Positions 8,190 through 16,048 of a DNA stretch of 64,000 nucleotides are shown here, one piece after another; the first letter of the stretch is position 1, and each line of letters starts with the position of its first letter. The notes under the pieces were generated by a model that saw only the letters and a program-made list of their open reading frames with translations, did no database searches and was not told the origin of the DNA. The DNA comes from a bacterium HR15 (GTDB lineage Bacteria > Armatimonadota > Fimbriimonadia > Fimbriimonadales > GBS-DC). The stretch lies in NCBI GenBank assembly GCA_002898555.1, contig BEHR01000002.1, positions 1 through 64,000 of the forward strand. Reading direction: 5' to 3'. Position numbers and translations under genes: made by a program.

Positions 8190-8993
8190 ATGGTGGACTG
8201 GCTGCAAAGGCACTGGGAGCAATGGTCTGGGGCGGTGCTGACTGGCGGGCTGAGGATCGTTCTTGTGCTGGCGCTGGTGCTTGTGGTGCGCTGGTTGAGC
8301 GTACGCACCATTTATGCGACTTTGAACACCTTGCAACGGCGCCTCGATATGCCCGAACGGCGTGCGGCACAGCTTCAGACCCTGGCATCGCTCTTGGTGA
8401 GCATCGTGAACTACACCCTGCTCTTTGTCGGGCTGCTCACGATTCTCAGCGTGTTGGGGGTCAATTTGGGGCCTGTGCTGGCAACGGCAGGCATCACAGG
8501 ACTGGCAATCAGCTTTGGGGCGCAGCGGCTCGTGCGCGACCTGATCAACGGTTTCTTTATCTTGTTGGAAGACCAGTTCGCGGTCGGTGAATATGTCACG
8601 GTGGATGGCATCAGCGGCACCATCGAGACGATGGGCATGCGCATCACACGCCTGCGCGACGACGAGGGGCGACTGGTCACCATCGCCAACGGCGATATTA
8701 ATCGGGTCATTAACCACAGTCGGGGCGAACAGCGGCTGACGCTGGAGGTAGGCATTGCCAGCACGCTGCCACTGCCTGCTGCACGCGAATGGTTGCAGCA
8801 TACCCTCGAGACATTTCAGCACCCTGCCTTACGCGCCCCACTGAGCTTCCAAGGACCTGCCTCGCTGGAAAGTACACGCTATCTGTTCCGTGTCGAGGGG
8901 CGTGTCGCCAACCGACAGGGTACCCTCGTGCAAGATGCTCTGCGCGAACATCTTCTCCTCTCTGCGCAACGGGATGGGGTTCCCCTTGCATAA
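8190..8993 (+). CDS. Mechanosensitive channel, MscS family
   Basis: The product has two or three N-terminal membrane segments. Next comes the pore helix region LGPVLATAGITGLAISFGAQ and the beta domain (LVRDLINGFFILLEDQFAVG, then VDGISGTIETMGMRITRLRD), then a soluble vestibule domain, as in MscS. MscS channels open on membrane tension and release solutes on osmotic downshock. Start candidates are 8145, 8154, 8175 and 8190. I prefer ATG 8190 (267 residues) because homology starts MVDWLQRHW and TATGAT lies 10 bases upstream. Confidence 0.92.
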   Translation: MVDWLQRHWEQWSGAVLTGGLRIVLVLALVLVVRWLSVRTIYATLNTLQRRLDMPERRAAQLQTLASLLVSIVNYTLLFVGLLTILSVLGVNLGPVLATAGITGLAISFGAQRLVRDLINGFFILLEDQFAVGEYVTVDGISGTIETMGMRITRLRDDEGRLVTIANGDINRVINHSRGEQRLTLEVGIASTLPLPAAREWLQHTLETFQHPALRAPLSFQGPASLESTRYLFRVEGRVANRQGTLVQDALREHLLLSAQRDGVPLA

Positions 8994-9032
8994 ACCATGT
9001 CCTGCGGAATTGAGCGCAGGGTACAATTGTGA

Positions 9033-9539
9033 ATGATGAAGACGCGCGTCAACTTTCTAAGGGAGCTGCTGATTCAGGCATACGAAGGCAGCCGCTGGCA
9101 CAGTTTTAAGGCAGCCATCAAAGGGCTGACACCGGATGAGGCGCTTTGGAGACCGCCCGGTGGCTACCGAGGCTTCCGCTGGGCAGATGGCTCCATCCTG
9201 AGAATCATCTTTCATCTGGGCGCGGACAAAATCGTGCAGATAGCGACGGCGTTCGGCGAGGGCGCGATCGACTGGACCGCGATGGAGCATCGTTTCAAGG
9301 CGATGGGGGGTGACCTCGAAGCCGCGTTGCAAATCGCTCAAGAAGGGCACGAAGCCGCCCTGGACGCACTCGCCCCGCTGAGCGACGACGACCTCGGCGT
9401 GGAACGCCCTTACTGGGGCGGTGGGCGCATGTCCACCGGCGACCTGTTCCTGATGCTGGCGGAACACGATTTTTATCACGCGGGGCAGATCCAGTACATT
9501 CGGGGGCTATATGCTGCCCAGAAGGAGGCAAGCGCATGA
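9033..9539 (+). CDS. DinB-like four-helix protein
   Basis: The 168-residue product has the DinB/YfiT four-helix pattern. An early histidine lies in [12 protein letters not shown] and a late HxxxH lies in [18 protein letters not shown]; in DinB proteins these bind a metal ion. Members include thiol-dependent transferases and proteins of unknown role. TACAAT at 9022-9027 ends 5 bases before the first ATG and 8 before the second, so the mRNA is probably leaderless. Its TGA overlaps the pgk ATG (ATGA), so the two are coupled. Confidence 0.85.
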   Translation: MMKTRVNFLRELLIQAYEGSRWHSFKAAIKGLTPDEALWRPPGGYRGFRWADGSILRIIFHLGADKIVQIATAFGEGAIDWTAMEHRFKAMGGDLEAALQIAQEGHEAALDALAPLSDDDLGVERPYWGGGRMSTGDLFLMLAEHDFYHAGQIQYIRGLYAAQKEASA

Positions 9540-10705
9540 AAAAGACCGTACGCGACATCGAGGTCCAAGGGAAGCGGGTGCTGGTGCGCGTCGATTTCAA
9601 TGTGCCTCTCCAGAACGGGCAAATTACTGACGACCGCCGTATTCGCGAATCGTTGCCAACCATTCAGTACCTTCTACAGCATGGGGCGAAGGTGATTCTT
9701 ATGTCCCATTTGGGGCGTCCGAAGGGTAAACGCGACCCCCAATACTCCCTGCGCCCCGTCGCGGAACGGCTGAGCGAACTGCTCCAGCGCCCAGTGCGCT
9801 TTCTGGAGGATTGTGTTGGGGAGGCAGTGGAGCAGGCGGTTCAGACGATGGCACCGGGCGAGGTGGTGCTGTTGGAGAACCTGCGCTTCCACCCCAAAGA
9901 GGAGGCAAACGACCCCGCCTTCGCTCAGGCACTGGCGCGACTGGGCGAGATTTATGTGAACGACGCCTTCGGCTCCGCGCACCGTGCGCACGCCTCCACG
10001 GAGGGTGTCGCGCATTACCTGCCTGCCGTTGCTGGCTTGCTCATGGAAAAAGAGTTGCGCTATCTGGGCAACGCGCTGATGAAACCTGAACGCCCCTTCA
10101 TCGCCATCTTGGGCGGGGCAAAGGTGCATGATAAAATCGGCGTCATTCAGAACCTGTTGCCCAAAGTGGACCGCTTGCTGATTGGTGGCGGGATGGCGTT
10201 CACTTTCATTAAAGCGCGGGGCTATGAAATCGGTCGCTCGCTGCTGGATAGTGAGAGCGTCGAGTTTGCCCATCGCGTGCTACAAGAGGCGGGCGATAAA
10301 ATTCTTCTGCCCGTGGATGTGGTGGTTGCGCCGGAGCCACGCGCAGACGCCCCGACGCAGATCGTACCCATCGAACAGATCCCACCCGATCAGATGGGGC
10401 TGGATATCGGTCCGCAGACGGTGGCGCGTTTTGGCGAGGTGATACGCACGGCGCGCACCATCGTGTGGAACGGTCCGCTGGGGATGTTCGAACTCGCACC
10501 TTTTGCCGCGGGCACACGGGGCATCCTGCAAGCAGTTGCCGAATCGGGGGCAGTCTCCATTCTCGGTGGAGGCGATACCGCGGCGGCAGCAGAGCAACTT
10601 GGCTTCGCTGACCGCATCACCCATCTCTCAACAGGTGGGGGCGCGTCGCTGGAGTTTCTGGAAGGGCGTGAGCTGCCCGGCATCGCCGCGCTCATGGAGG
10701 CATGA
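9536..10705 (+). CDS. pgk: Phosphoglycerate kinase
   Basis: This is a full-length 389-residue kinase. It has the N-terminal [18 protein letters not shown] motif, [42 protein letters not shown] and the C-terminal nucleotide loop [13 protein letters not shown] with [13 protein letters not shown]. It makes ATP from 1,3-bisphosphoglycerate in glycolysis. AAGGAGG lies 6-8 bases before the ATG. The stop is immediately followed by the nadK ATG. Confidence 0.99.
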   Translation: MKKTVRDIEVQGKRVLVRVDFNVPLQNGQITDDRRIRESLPTIQYLLQHGAKVILMSHLGRPKGKRDPQYSLRPVAERLSELLQRPVRFLEDCVGEAVEQAVQTMAPGEVVLLENLRFHPKEEANDPAFAQALARLGEIYVNDAFGSAHRAHASTEGVAHYLPAVAGLLMEKELRYLGNALMKPERPFIAILGGAKVHDKIGVIQNLLPKVDRLLIGGGMAFTFIKARGYEIGRSLLDSESVEFAHRVLQEAGDKILLPVDVVVAPEPRADAPTQIVPIEQIPPDQMGLDIGPQTVARFGEVIRTARTIVWNGPLGMFELAPFAAGTRGILQAVAESGAVSILGGGDTAAAAEQLGFADRITHLSTGGGASLEFLEGRELPGIAALMEA

Positions 10706-11557
10706 ATGTCTCATGTGCTGCTCGTGTATAATGCCGGTAAAGCGGAAGCGGTGCGCTATGCCCAAGAGGCAGCGCGCTACCTCCGCACCCAAAGGCACGA
10801 AGTGGTGCTTGCCGATCAGCAGACCGTCGCGACCTGGGAGCAGCTGCCCGACCCACAAATCGCCCTGGTGGTGACGCTGGGCGGCGACGGCACACTGCTT
10901 ACAGGCGCCCATCTGGCAGCCCCTGCAGGCGTACCCCTTTTAGGAGTGCACCTGGGACGGTTCGGATTTATCGCGCAAGTGGAGCCAGAAGAGCTGCACG
11001 ACGCGCTCGCACGGTGGCAACAGGGCGACTATACGCTCCAAGAGCGACTCATGGTGCAGTCCCAGGTGGCGGGCGAGAGGCGACTCGCATGGGCACTCAA
11101 CGAAATCGCCTTGCTGCGCCACCCAACCTCACCCATGCTCGATTTCAGCATTACCATCAACGGACTGCCGTTGACCACTTATCCCGCAGATGGCTCATTG
11201 GTGGCGACACCGACAGGTTCCACTGCTTACGCGCTCTCTGCAGGCGCGCCCGTGGTGCATCCTGCCACCGAGGCGCTGGTGCTGGCGCCCATCTCGCCAC
11301 ACACGCTGGGCGCACGCCCGCTTGTGCTGCCGCCCACTGCACGAATCGAAATTACCGTGGGTTGCGAAGCAACAGGCGACCCAGAGGTGCAGGTGCTGAT
11401 GACCGCCGATGGACGCCGCCACCAGTGGCTTACTGTGGGGCAAACTATCATCGCCTCCGCCGCACCCTTCCGCGCCAAGCTGCTCGTGTTCAACGAAGGG
11501 GAGTTCTTTGAGAAGCTACGCGACCGCCTGCTATGGGGCGTGCGTGTGAATGAATAA
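10706..11557 (+). CDS. nadK: NAD kinase
   Basis: The 283-residue product carries the GGDGTLLTGAHLA motif near residue 57, LGVHLGRFGFI, the NE pair in ALNEIALLRH, and the glycine-rich DGSLVATPTGSTAYALSAG. These are the catalytic and NAD-binding motifs of bacterial NAD kinases. It phosphorylates NAD to NADP. It starts directly after the pgk stop, so pgk and nadK form an operon probably led by the DinB-like gene. Confidence 0.97.
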   Translation: MSHVLLVYNAGKAEAVRYAQEAARYLRTQRHEVVLADQQTVATWEQLPDPQIALVVTLGGDGTLLTGAHLAAPAGVPLLGVHLGRFGFIAQVEPEELHDALARWQQGDYTLQERLMVQSQVAGERRLAWALNEIALLRHPTSPMLDFSITINGLPLTTYPADGSLVATPTGSTAYALSAGAPVVHPATEALVLAPISPHTLGARPLVLPPTARIEITVGCEATGDPEVQVLMTADGRRHQWLTVGQTIIASAAPFRAKLLVFNEGEFFEKLRDRLLWGVRVNE

Positions 11558-11591
11558 ATCTTTTTCGGGGTGAGTAGCGAATTGGCTCGGT

Positions 11592-12758
11592 TCACTCCTT
11601 GTTTCGGGACGAATCGCAGATGGCTCGGATACGAGCCACTTCCTGCTCCAGGACCGCCACCACATAGTCCAGTTCCGCTTGCGTTGTGTGGCGTCCGAGC
11701 GTGAAGCGGATGCCCTGCTGCGCTGCGTCTTCCTCCCAGCCGAGCGCAAGCAACACATGGGAAGGTTCGAGCGAGCCTGCGCTGCATGCTGCCCCGCTGC
11801 TCGCCGCGATACCGTTTCGATCCAGCGCAATCAGCAAACTATCGGCGGGCACTCCCACAAAACGGAAATGCGCGTTGCTGGGCAATCGCTGTTCGGGATG
11901 CCCGGTGAGGATAGTGTCAGGGATGCGCTTCAACACCTGGTCGATGAAATGGTCGCGCAGGGCAGCAAGCCTTTGTGCATCTTCGTCGCGACGCGCTTCG
12001 GCGATCTCCACCGCTTTCGCGAAACCGACGATGCCCGCCACATTTTCAGTGCCTGCCCGCCGCTCGCGCTCCTGACCACCGCCCACCAACAATGGCTGCA
12101 GGGGCGTGCCCGCCCGAATATAGAGCGCGCCCACACCCTTTGGTCCGTAGAGCTTGTGCGCTGAAACACTCAGTAAATCGCTCCCGATTTGCTCCACCTG
12201 CACATGGAGCAACCCGAAGGTCTGCACCGCATCCACATGAAAAAGCACCCCACGCTCGCGACAGATGGCGCCGATGACCTCCACCGGTTGCAGCGTGCCA
12301 ATCTCGTTATTCGCGTGCATGACCGAGACGAGCCAAGTATCGGGTCGGATTCGGCGACGCACCTCGTCCGGGTCTACCTGCCCGTATGAGTCCACAGGGA
12401 GCTGCTCCACCTCATAGCCGATGGGGCGGAGCCACTCGGCAGCATTTAGCACAGCATGATGTTCCACGGCAGAAACGAGCAGATGGCGCCGATGAGCAGG
12501 TGCTTTAAGGGATGTGCCGATAATCGCCAGATTGCACGCCTCGGTGCCCGATGAGGTAAAACAGATTTCGGCAGGGTCACAGCCCAGCGCACGGGCGATG
12601 GTCTCTCGCGCCTCATCGATGGCGAGCCGTGCTTGCCGTCCCCAGCCATGCAGGCTGGAGGGGTTACCGAACGCATCCTTGAGAAACGGCTCCATTGCCC
12701 GCCTCGCCTCTGGGTCTAAGGGCGTAGTCGCCGCGTGGTCTAAATAGACACTGCGCAT
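11592..12758 (-). CDS. Cysteine desulfurase (NifS/IscS family)
   Basis: The 388-residue pyridoxal-phosphate enzyme starts VYLDHAATTPLDPEA and has SAVEHHAVLNAAE, VMHANNEIGTLQP, HVDAVQTFG and the PLP lysine in SVSAHKLYGPKG. The catalytic cysteine loop is SSGAACSAGSLEPSHVLLALG. It moves sulfur from cysteine to a protein persulfide for iron-sulfur clusters, thiamine or tRNA thiolation. No iscU or regulator gene is adjacent, so I do not assign Isc or Nif. TACAAT at 12766-12771 stands 7 bases before the ATG; no ribosome-binding site is seen. Confidence 0.95.
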   Translation of the reverse strand: MRSVYLDHAATTPLDPEARRAMEPFLKDAFGNPSSLHGWGRQARLAIDEARETIARALGCDPAEICFTSSGTEACNLAIIGTSLKAPAHRRHLLVSAVEHHAVLNAAEWLRPIGYEVEQLPVDSYGQVDPDEVRRRIRPDTWLVSVMHANNEIGTLQPVEVIGAICRERGVLFHVDAVQTFGLLHVQVEQIGSDLLSVSAHKLYGPKGVGALYIRAGTPLQPLLVGGGQERERRAGTENVAGIVGFAKAVEIAEARRDEDAQRLAALRDHFIDQVLKRIPDTILTGHPEQRLPSNAHFRFVGVPADSLLIALDRNGIAASSGAACSAGSLEPSHVLLALGWEEDAAQQGIRFTLGRHTTQAELDYVVAVLEQEVARIRAICDSSRNKE

Positions 12759-12765
12759 CAGCCAG

Positions 12766-12771
12766 ATTGTA
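12766..12771 (-). promoter_or_regulatory. -10 box for leaderless cysteine desulfurase mRNA
   Basis: TACAAT on the minus strand ends 7 bases before the ATG at 12758. This leaves almost no 5' leader. No matching TTGACA is visible. Confidence 0.55.
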
Positions 12772-12775
12772 CCTT

Positions 12776-13711
12776 TTATAGAAGGCTCAACTGGTGTTTC
12801 CGACGAAGCCCAGATACCGGGTCTGACTCCTGTACCGGAGCAGCAAAGCCGGGGCGAATTAGCAATGCTTCATGCATCCAGCTGCGCAAATCTTCAGTAG
12901 CACCCAGATGATAGAAATGACGACATACTCTTAGCTCCAAATCACTCCATAATGCCTCGATCAAACCATTTCTCCGATAGGGATTTTCCCACCACATGGA
13001 AAGCGCATAGCCACAGGGTAGCTGCCGCATCGCATCTGCCAAGCGCAAGGTGTCTTCTATTCCCCAGTGATTATAGTAATCCGTATGCCTACCGATGTAA
13101 GGAGGGTCGAGATAGATAAAATCCAAAACCTCTGCCTCTTGAAGGGTTTCTTCCCACGAGGCAACTCGAAATTCCCATTCCTTTCCTTGTATCTGATGAT
13201 AAACCCAGCGAATCTGATTGACAATCTTGCTGATGTAGGCCGGCGTAAAACGATTCGGCTTTCGACAGAAAGGCACATTAAACTCACCACTCCGATTGAA
13301 ACGCATCAAACCATTGAAGCATGCACGATTGAGAAAAAGGAAGTCCAGTGGTGAACCTGTCCGATTGAAGCGTTCACGCACCTCATAGTAATAGTCCTCC
13401 CCACCGCGTTCCAACTTGCGTCCCTCATCGGCAAGATATTCACGCACGACGGTAGGCGTCACCTCCCCTTGCTGAACGGCTTGATAAAAACGGATGATAT
13501 GCTGATTAGTGTCCGCCAATAGCGCGCGCTGAGGCGCGAGATTAAGAGCCACCACCCCTGAACCCAAAAATGGCTCGATCCAGCGACCCCCAGCTGCTTC
13601 ATCCCAGTAAATACTGCGAAAGATAAAGGGTACCAGCTTGGTTTTAATCCCTTGACACTTAATGGGCGGTGCTTTTGCAAAGCGAATCTGCCGCGGTAAC
13701 CCCTGCATCAT
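12776..13711 (-). CDS. DNA adenine-N6 methyltransferase, Dam/M.EcoRV family
   Basis: The 311-residue product shows the alpha-class amino-methyltransferase order. EPFLGSGVVALN (SAM motif I) is near residue 46; the Dam-family block NRACFNGLMRFNRSGEFNVP is near residue 128; and the catalytic DPPY is near residue 202. It should methylate adenine in the site cut by the partner nuclease. Because that nuclease is EcoRV-like, GATATC is the likely site; this is inference. Its start overlaps the nuclease stop by 4 bases, so translation is coupled and the nuclease is made first. Confidence 0.93.
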   Translation of the reverse strand: MMQGLPRQIRFAKAPPIKCQGIKTKLVPFIFRSIYWDEAAGGRWIEPFLGSGVVALNLAPQRALLADTNQHIIRFYQAVQQGEVTPTVVREYLADEGRKLERGGEDYYYEVRERFNRTGSPLDFLFLNRACFNGLMRFNRSGEFNVPFCRKPNRFTPAYISKIVNQIRWVYHQIQGKEWEFRVASWEETLQEAEVLDFIYLDPPYIGRHTDYYNHWGIEDTLRLADAMRQLPCGYALSMWWENPYRRNGLIEALWSDLELRVCRHFYHLGATEDLRSWMHEALLIRPGFAAPVQESDPVSGLRRKHQLSLL

Positions 13712-14514
13712 ATCATGCCTCCTTGTTTATATCGTTGATAGCTTTCCAGATCTGAATAAGGTGGTTTTTCAAGCCCTTCTGCCCGCGCCATATCGGTGGT
13801 CAAGTAGTGCATCCAATAATCATCGAACACCTCCTCGCCCAGCTCGGCAAATGGGCCTCTGCCCTTGACGAGATCCTCAATACGAGTGATCGCACCTATG
13901 TTTTTTGTATTACCACTTCCAGGTTTATCACTTGTAATTTTATATTTGTATTGAACAAAAAGAAGTATATCACTAATCACTGCTGGAATACTATTTAACT
14001 CCTTCAAAGCATACGCGCGGGAACGATTGATGGAGCTATCATTGCGCGTATAGATAATCCCCAGCACAAAGTGTGCCGAATACTCTTCATAAGGAAGGGT
14101 TATGTTCTTTCTGGAGCGACGATTTCGAAAGTAGCCGGTGAACGCTCCAAGTGTCATCATGCTTACCTCTGTATCAGAAAGTCGATATGCGCTTTTTATG
14201 TCGAGAGCAAACTTGTGCCTGTGAGGTGTATCATCAATAAAGGTTATATCTGGATAGTAATTTTGCTTCGGAGATAGTACTGTTTTGTACTTATGCTTTT
14301 GAGCAAACTGAAGCATGTGTGGTAGAAGCACGATTTCCATAATCTTGGAAATAAGCTTTGTGTCTGCTGAGAGGGCGTATATCTGCTGGAAAGTATCTAT
14401 CACACCCCGTATCGCCCAATCCCTGCCTTGCCCACTCAGCAGGCAATTGAGCTGTTCAACCTGTTTCTGAAGACGTTTCAGAAAGGCATCCGCTGCTCTT
14501 TGTCCGGCGGACAT
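13708..14514 (-). CDS. EcoRV-like type II restriction endonuclease
   Basis: The product aligns by eye with EcoRV over most of its length. Numbered from the ATG at 14514 (268 residues), SADTKLISKIMEI matches the EcoRV GSDTKVLSTIFEL block. YYPD (D89) and LDIK (D105, K107) match its catalytic D74, D90 and K92. Next come TLGAFTGYFRN, EYSAHFVLGIIYTR, and GSGNTKNIGAI (about 199-209), equivalent to the EcoRV base-contacting recognition loop. I start at ATG 14514 because TATTAT lies 6 bases upstream; an ATG at 14535 would put that box inside the gene. Base composition is more AT-rich than the neighbours, suggesting transfer. Confidence 0.93.
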   Translation of the reverse strand: MSAGQRAADAFLKRLQKQVEQLNCLLSGQGRDWAIRGVIDTFQQIYALSADTKLISKIMEIVLLPHMLQFAQKHKYKTVLSPKQNYYPDITFIDDTPHRHKFALDIKSAYRLSDTEVSMMTLGAFTGYFRNRRSRKNITLPYEEYSAHFVLGIIYTRNDSSINRSRAYALKELNSIPAVISDILLFVQYKYKITSDKPGSGNTKNIGAITRIEDLVKGRGPFAELGEEVFDDYWMHYLTTDMARAEGLEKPPYSDLESYQRYKQGGMI

Positions 14515-14520
14515 ATCTAT

Positions 14521-14526
14521 ATAATA
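14521..14526 (-). promoter_or_regulatory. -10 box for the restriction-modification operon
   Basis: TATTAT on the minus strand ends 6 bases before the preferred ATG of the EcoRV-like gene. No ribosome-binding site intervenes. I see no C-box operator or controller gene. Confidence 0.5.
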
Positions 14527-14559
14527 CCTCAACATGTTGGACGAAGTGTAGCGATCAGA

Positions 14560-15138
14560 CTATTCTGCTTCTTTCGCTTCAGATCGCCCCCATAGTCCTC
14601 CTATGCCCAGGGCAAGCCAATACACTCCCAGTGCCCAGCCGAACACGGGGATCCAGACCACCAGCAAGAAGAGAGCGCTCCCGAGCAGCACACACCAGCC
14701 CATGCTCAGATCACGCCAGCCAAAAAGCTGGGCTGCGGCATCGCCCAATACAGCTGCCACGCTGCCAAAGCCCAGCAACGCCAGCAGGAGATATGCCAAC
14801 GCAATCGTCAGCGCAATCAACCCTGCAAAGCCCGCCGTGCGTTCGTCACCTGCCTTTTTCAGGCTATCGCCGAGTGCGCCAAACAGTATGGTCAGCAGCA
14901 ACGCGACGGCAGTGATGGCAAGCCCTCGCCAGAACAGGGCGCGCTCTCCCTCGCGAATCGCGCGGATATGTGCCTGCGCCCGTTCACGACGCAATATCAG
15001 CCCTACCAGCCCAATCGCTGCCAGCGTTAGATAAAGCAGGAATGGCCCCAGCGCACTTGCATCCGCACGCGCCTGCTCCTGAGCTATGGCATCGGTCAAC
15101 AAAAACAAGCCGTTCAGTATCAGAACCGTTGTTCTCAT
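14560..15138 (-). CDS. Membrane protein of the ECF sigma operon, function unknown
   Basis: The 192-residue product has about five hydrophobic helices (near residues 30-50, 70-90, 105-130, 145-160 and 165-185) with a basic, Arg-rich loop after the first. I recognise no enzyme motif. Its ATG overlaps the stop of the preceding gene by 4 bases, and it is the last gene of a tight operon with an ECF sigma factor. A role in sensing or transmitting a membrane signal is possible but is only context. Confidence 0.75.
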   Translation of the reverse strand: MRTTVLILNGLFLLTDAIAQEQARADASALGPFLLYLTLAAIGLVGLILRRERAQAHIRAIREGERALFWRGLAITAVALLLTILFGALGDSLKKAGDERTAGFAGLIALTIALAYLLLALLGFGSVAAVLGDAAAQLFGWRDLSMGWCVLLGSALFLLVVWIPVFGWALGVYWLALGIGGLWGRSEAKEAE

Positions 15139-15509
15139 CCCAGCACCTCACGCAGTAGTTGCAATCCTGTCAGCAGGGTGTGTTGCGCTTCCTGAAGCAG
15201 CCCTTGCCAGTGTGGGTAAGGCGTCGTCTGCAGCGCGGTCTCTGTGAGGGAGGGCGCAAACATCTGCTGAAGGAGATAGGCGGTAGGTAGCAGCAACAAC
15301 AGCCAGAGGAACGCAGCCGGTTGAAGCCAGCTGCGTGGGGATGGGGGCAATGCGCAGGATGTGGGCGCGGGCAGGGTTGGCAGCGCACGCAACAGCTGCC
15401 CCACCGCATCCATCGCCGCGGCGTCCATTTTGCTCGGCTCGGCAGGAGCCTCGCCCTCCAAGTTCGGCTCGGCAGGAGCCTCGCCCTCCAGTTTGTGCCA
15501 ATCACTCAT
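15135..15509 (-). CDS. Single-pass membrane protein, candidate anti-sigma factor
   Basis: The 124-residue product has one membrane segment near residues 68-86 (FLWLLLLLPTAYLL) and a short C-terminal outer part. It overlaps the sigma factor stop by 4 bases, where anti-sigma genes normally lie. It lacks the HxxxCxxC zinc motif of classical anti-sigma factors. Residues 8-25 are two copies of EGEAPAEP-type sequence, encoded by a 30-base tandem repeat. The repeat looks like a dispersed element captured in frame rather than native protein. The anti-sigma role is inferred from position only. Confidence 0.65.
   Translation of the reverse strand: MSDWHKLEGEAPAEPNLEGEAPAEPSKMDAAAMDAVGQLLRALPTLPAPTSCALPPSPRSWLQPAAFLWLLLLLPTAYLLQQMFAPSLTETALQTTPYPHWQGLLQEAQHTLLTGLQLLREVLG
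15435..15494. repeat. Two tandem 30-base dispersed repeats inside a coding region
   Basis: Two units beginning CGGCTCGGCAGGAGCCTCGC lie at 15435-15464 and 15465-15494. They differ only in the last few bases. The three frames give EGEAPAEP, GGRGSCRAE and GSAGASPS, peptides seen as low-complexity insertions in many genomes. A related stretch lies in the ssb linker near 49541-49567. Confidence 0.75.
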
Positions 15510-16045
15510 CCCAGTTCCTCCTCGATCCAGCGTCGGAGCTGTTCCCGCCCGCGATGGAGCCATGTCTTAACCGTGCCGATAGGCGCACCGAGCTGCGCCG
15601 CGACCTCTTTGAGGGGCAGCCCCTCGGTATAGTGCAGCAGGAGCGCGGCTCGCTGTTCCGCAGGTAAGCGCAACAGCAGCCGCTGGAGTGTGCGTTGCCG
15701 TTCACGCTCGTAAATCTGCTCCTCTATGGTCGGCACATACGGCATGGCTTTAGCAGCGCGTTCCATTCGTTCCTGTTCCACCCGGTGGTCGCGCAGCGCG
15801 TTCAGGCACAGGCGCGCCGTGATGCACAGCAGCCAGGTGGCAAAGGGTTGCGCGGGGTCATACAGCCCCAACCGTGTGTAGGCACGCAGGAACGCTTCTT
15901 GAGTCAGGTCCTCCGCCCATGCGGCGTCGCCCAGCATGCGGAACGCCAGTGAAAAGACACGGTCGCGATAGCGCTCCATCAATCGGTCAAACGCTGTTAG
16001 ATCGCCTTCCAGACACCGCGCCACGAGCCATTCATCGGAAAGCAT
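15506..16045 (-). CDS. ECF-type RNA polymerase sigma factor
   Basis: The 179-residue product has sigma region 2 (FDRLMERYRDRVFSLAFRML, then AEDLTQEAFLRAY) and region 4 (LLRLPAEQRAALLLHYTEGL with the helix-turn-helix LKEVAAQLGAPIGTVKTWLH). It has no regions 1 or 3, as in the extracytoplasmic-function class. It would direct RNA polymerase to a small stress or envelope regulon. It lies 3 bases after the upstream gene and overlaps the downstream one, so all four genes from 17110 to 14560 form one operon. Confidence 0.95.
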   Translation of the reverse strand: MLSDEWLVARCLEGDLTAFDRLMERYRDRVFSLAFRMLGDAAWAEDLTQEAFLRAYTRLGLYDPAQPFATWLLCITARLCLNALRDHRVEQERMERAAKAMPYVPTIEEQIYERERQRTLQRLLLRLPAEQRAALLLHYTEGLPLKEVAAQLGAPIGTVKTWLHRGREQLRRWIEEELG

Positions 16046-16048
16046 CGC

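Noticed and set aside
13057-13354. Small plus-strand open frames over the methyltransferase gene
   Set aside because: They are antisense to conserved Dam-family motifs and lack start signals.
12776-14514. A defence island or mobile element around the restriction-modification pair
   Set aside because: No integrase, transposase, tRNA-end repeat or other defence gene is adjacent; housekeeping genes flank it.
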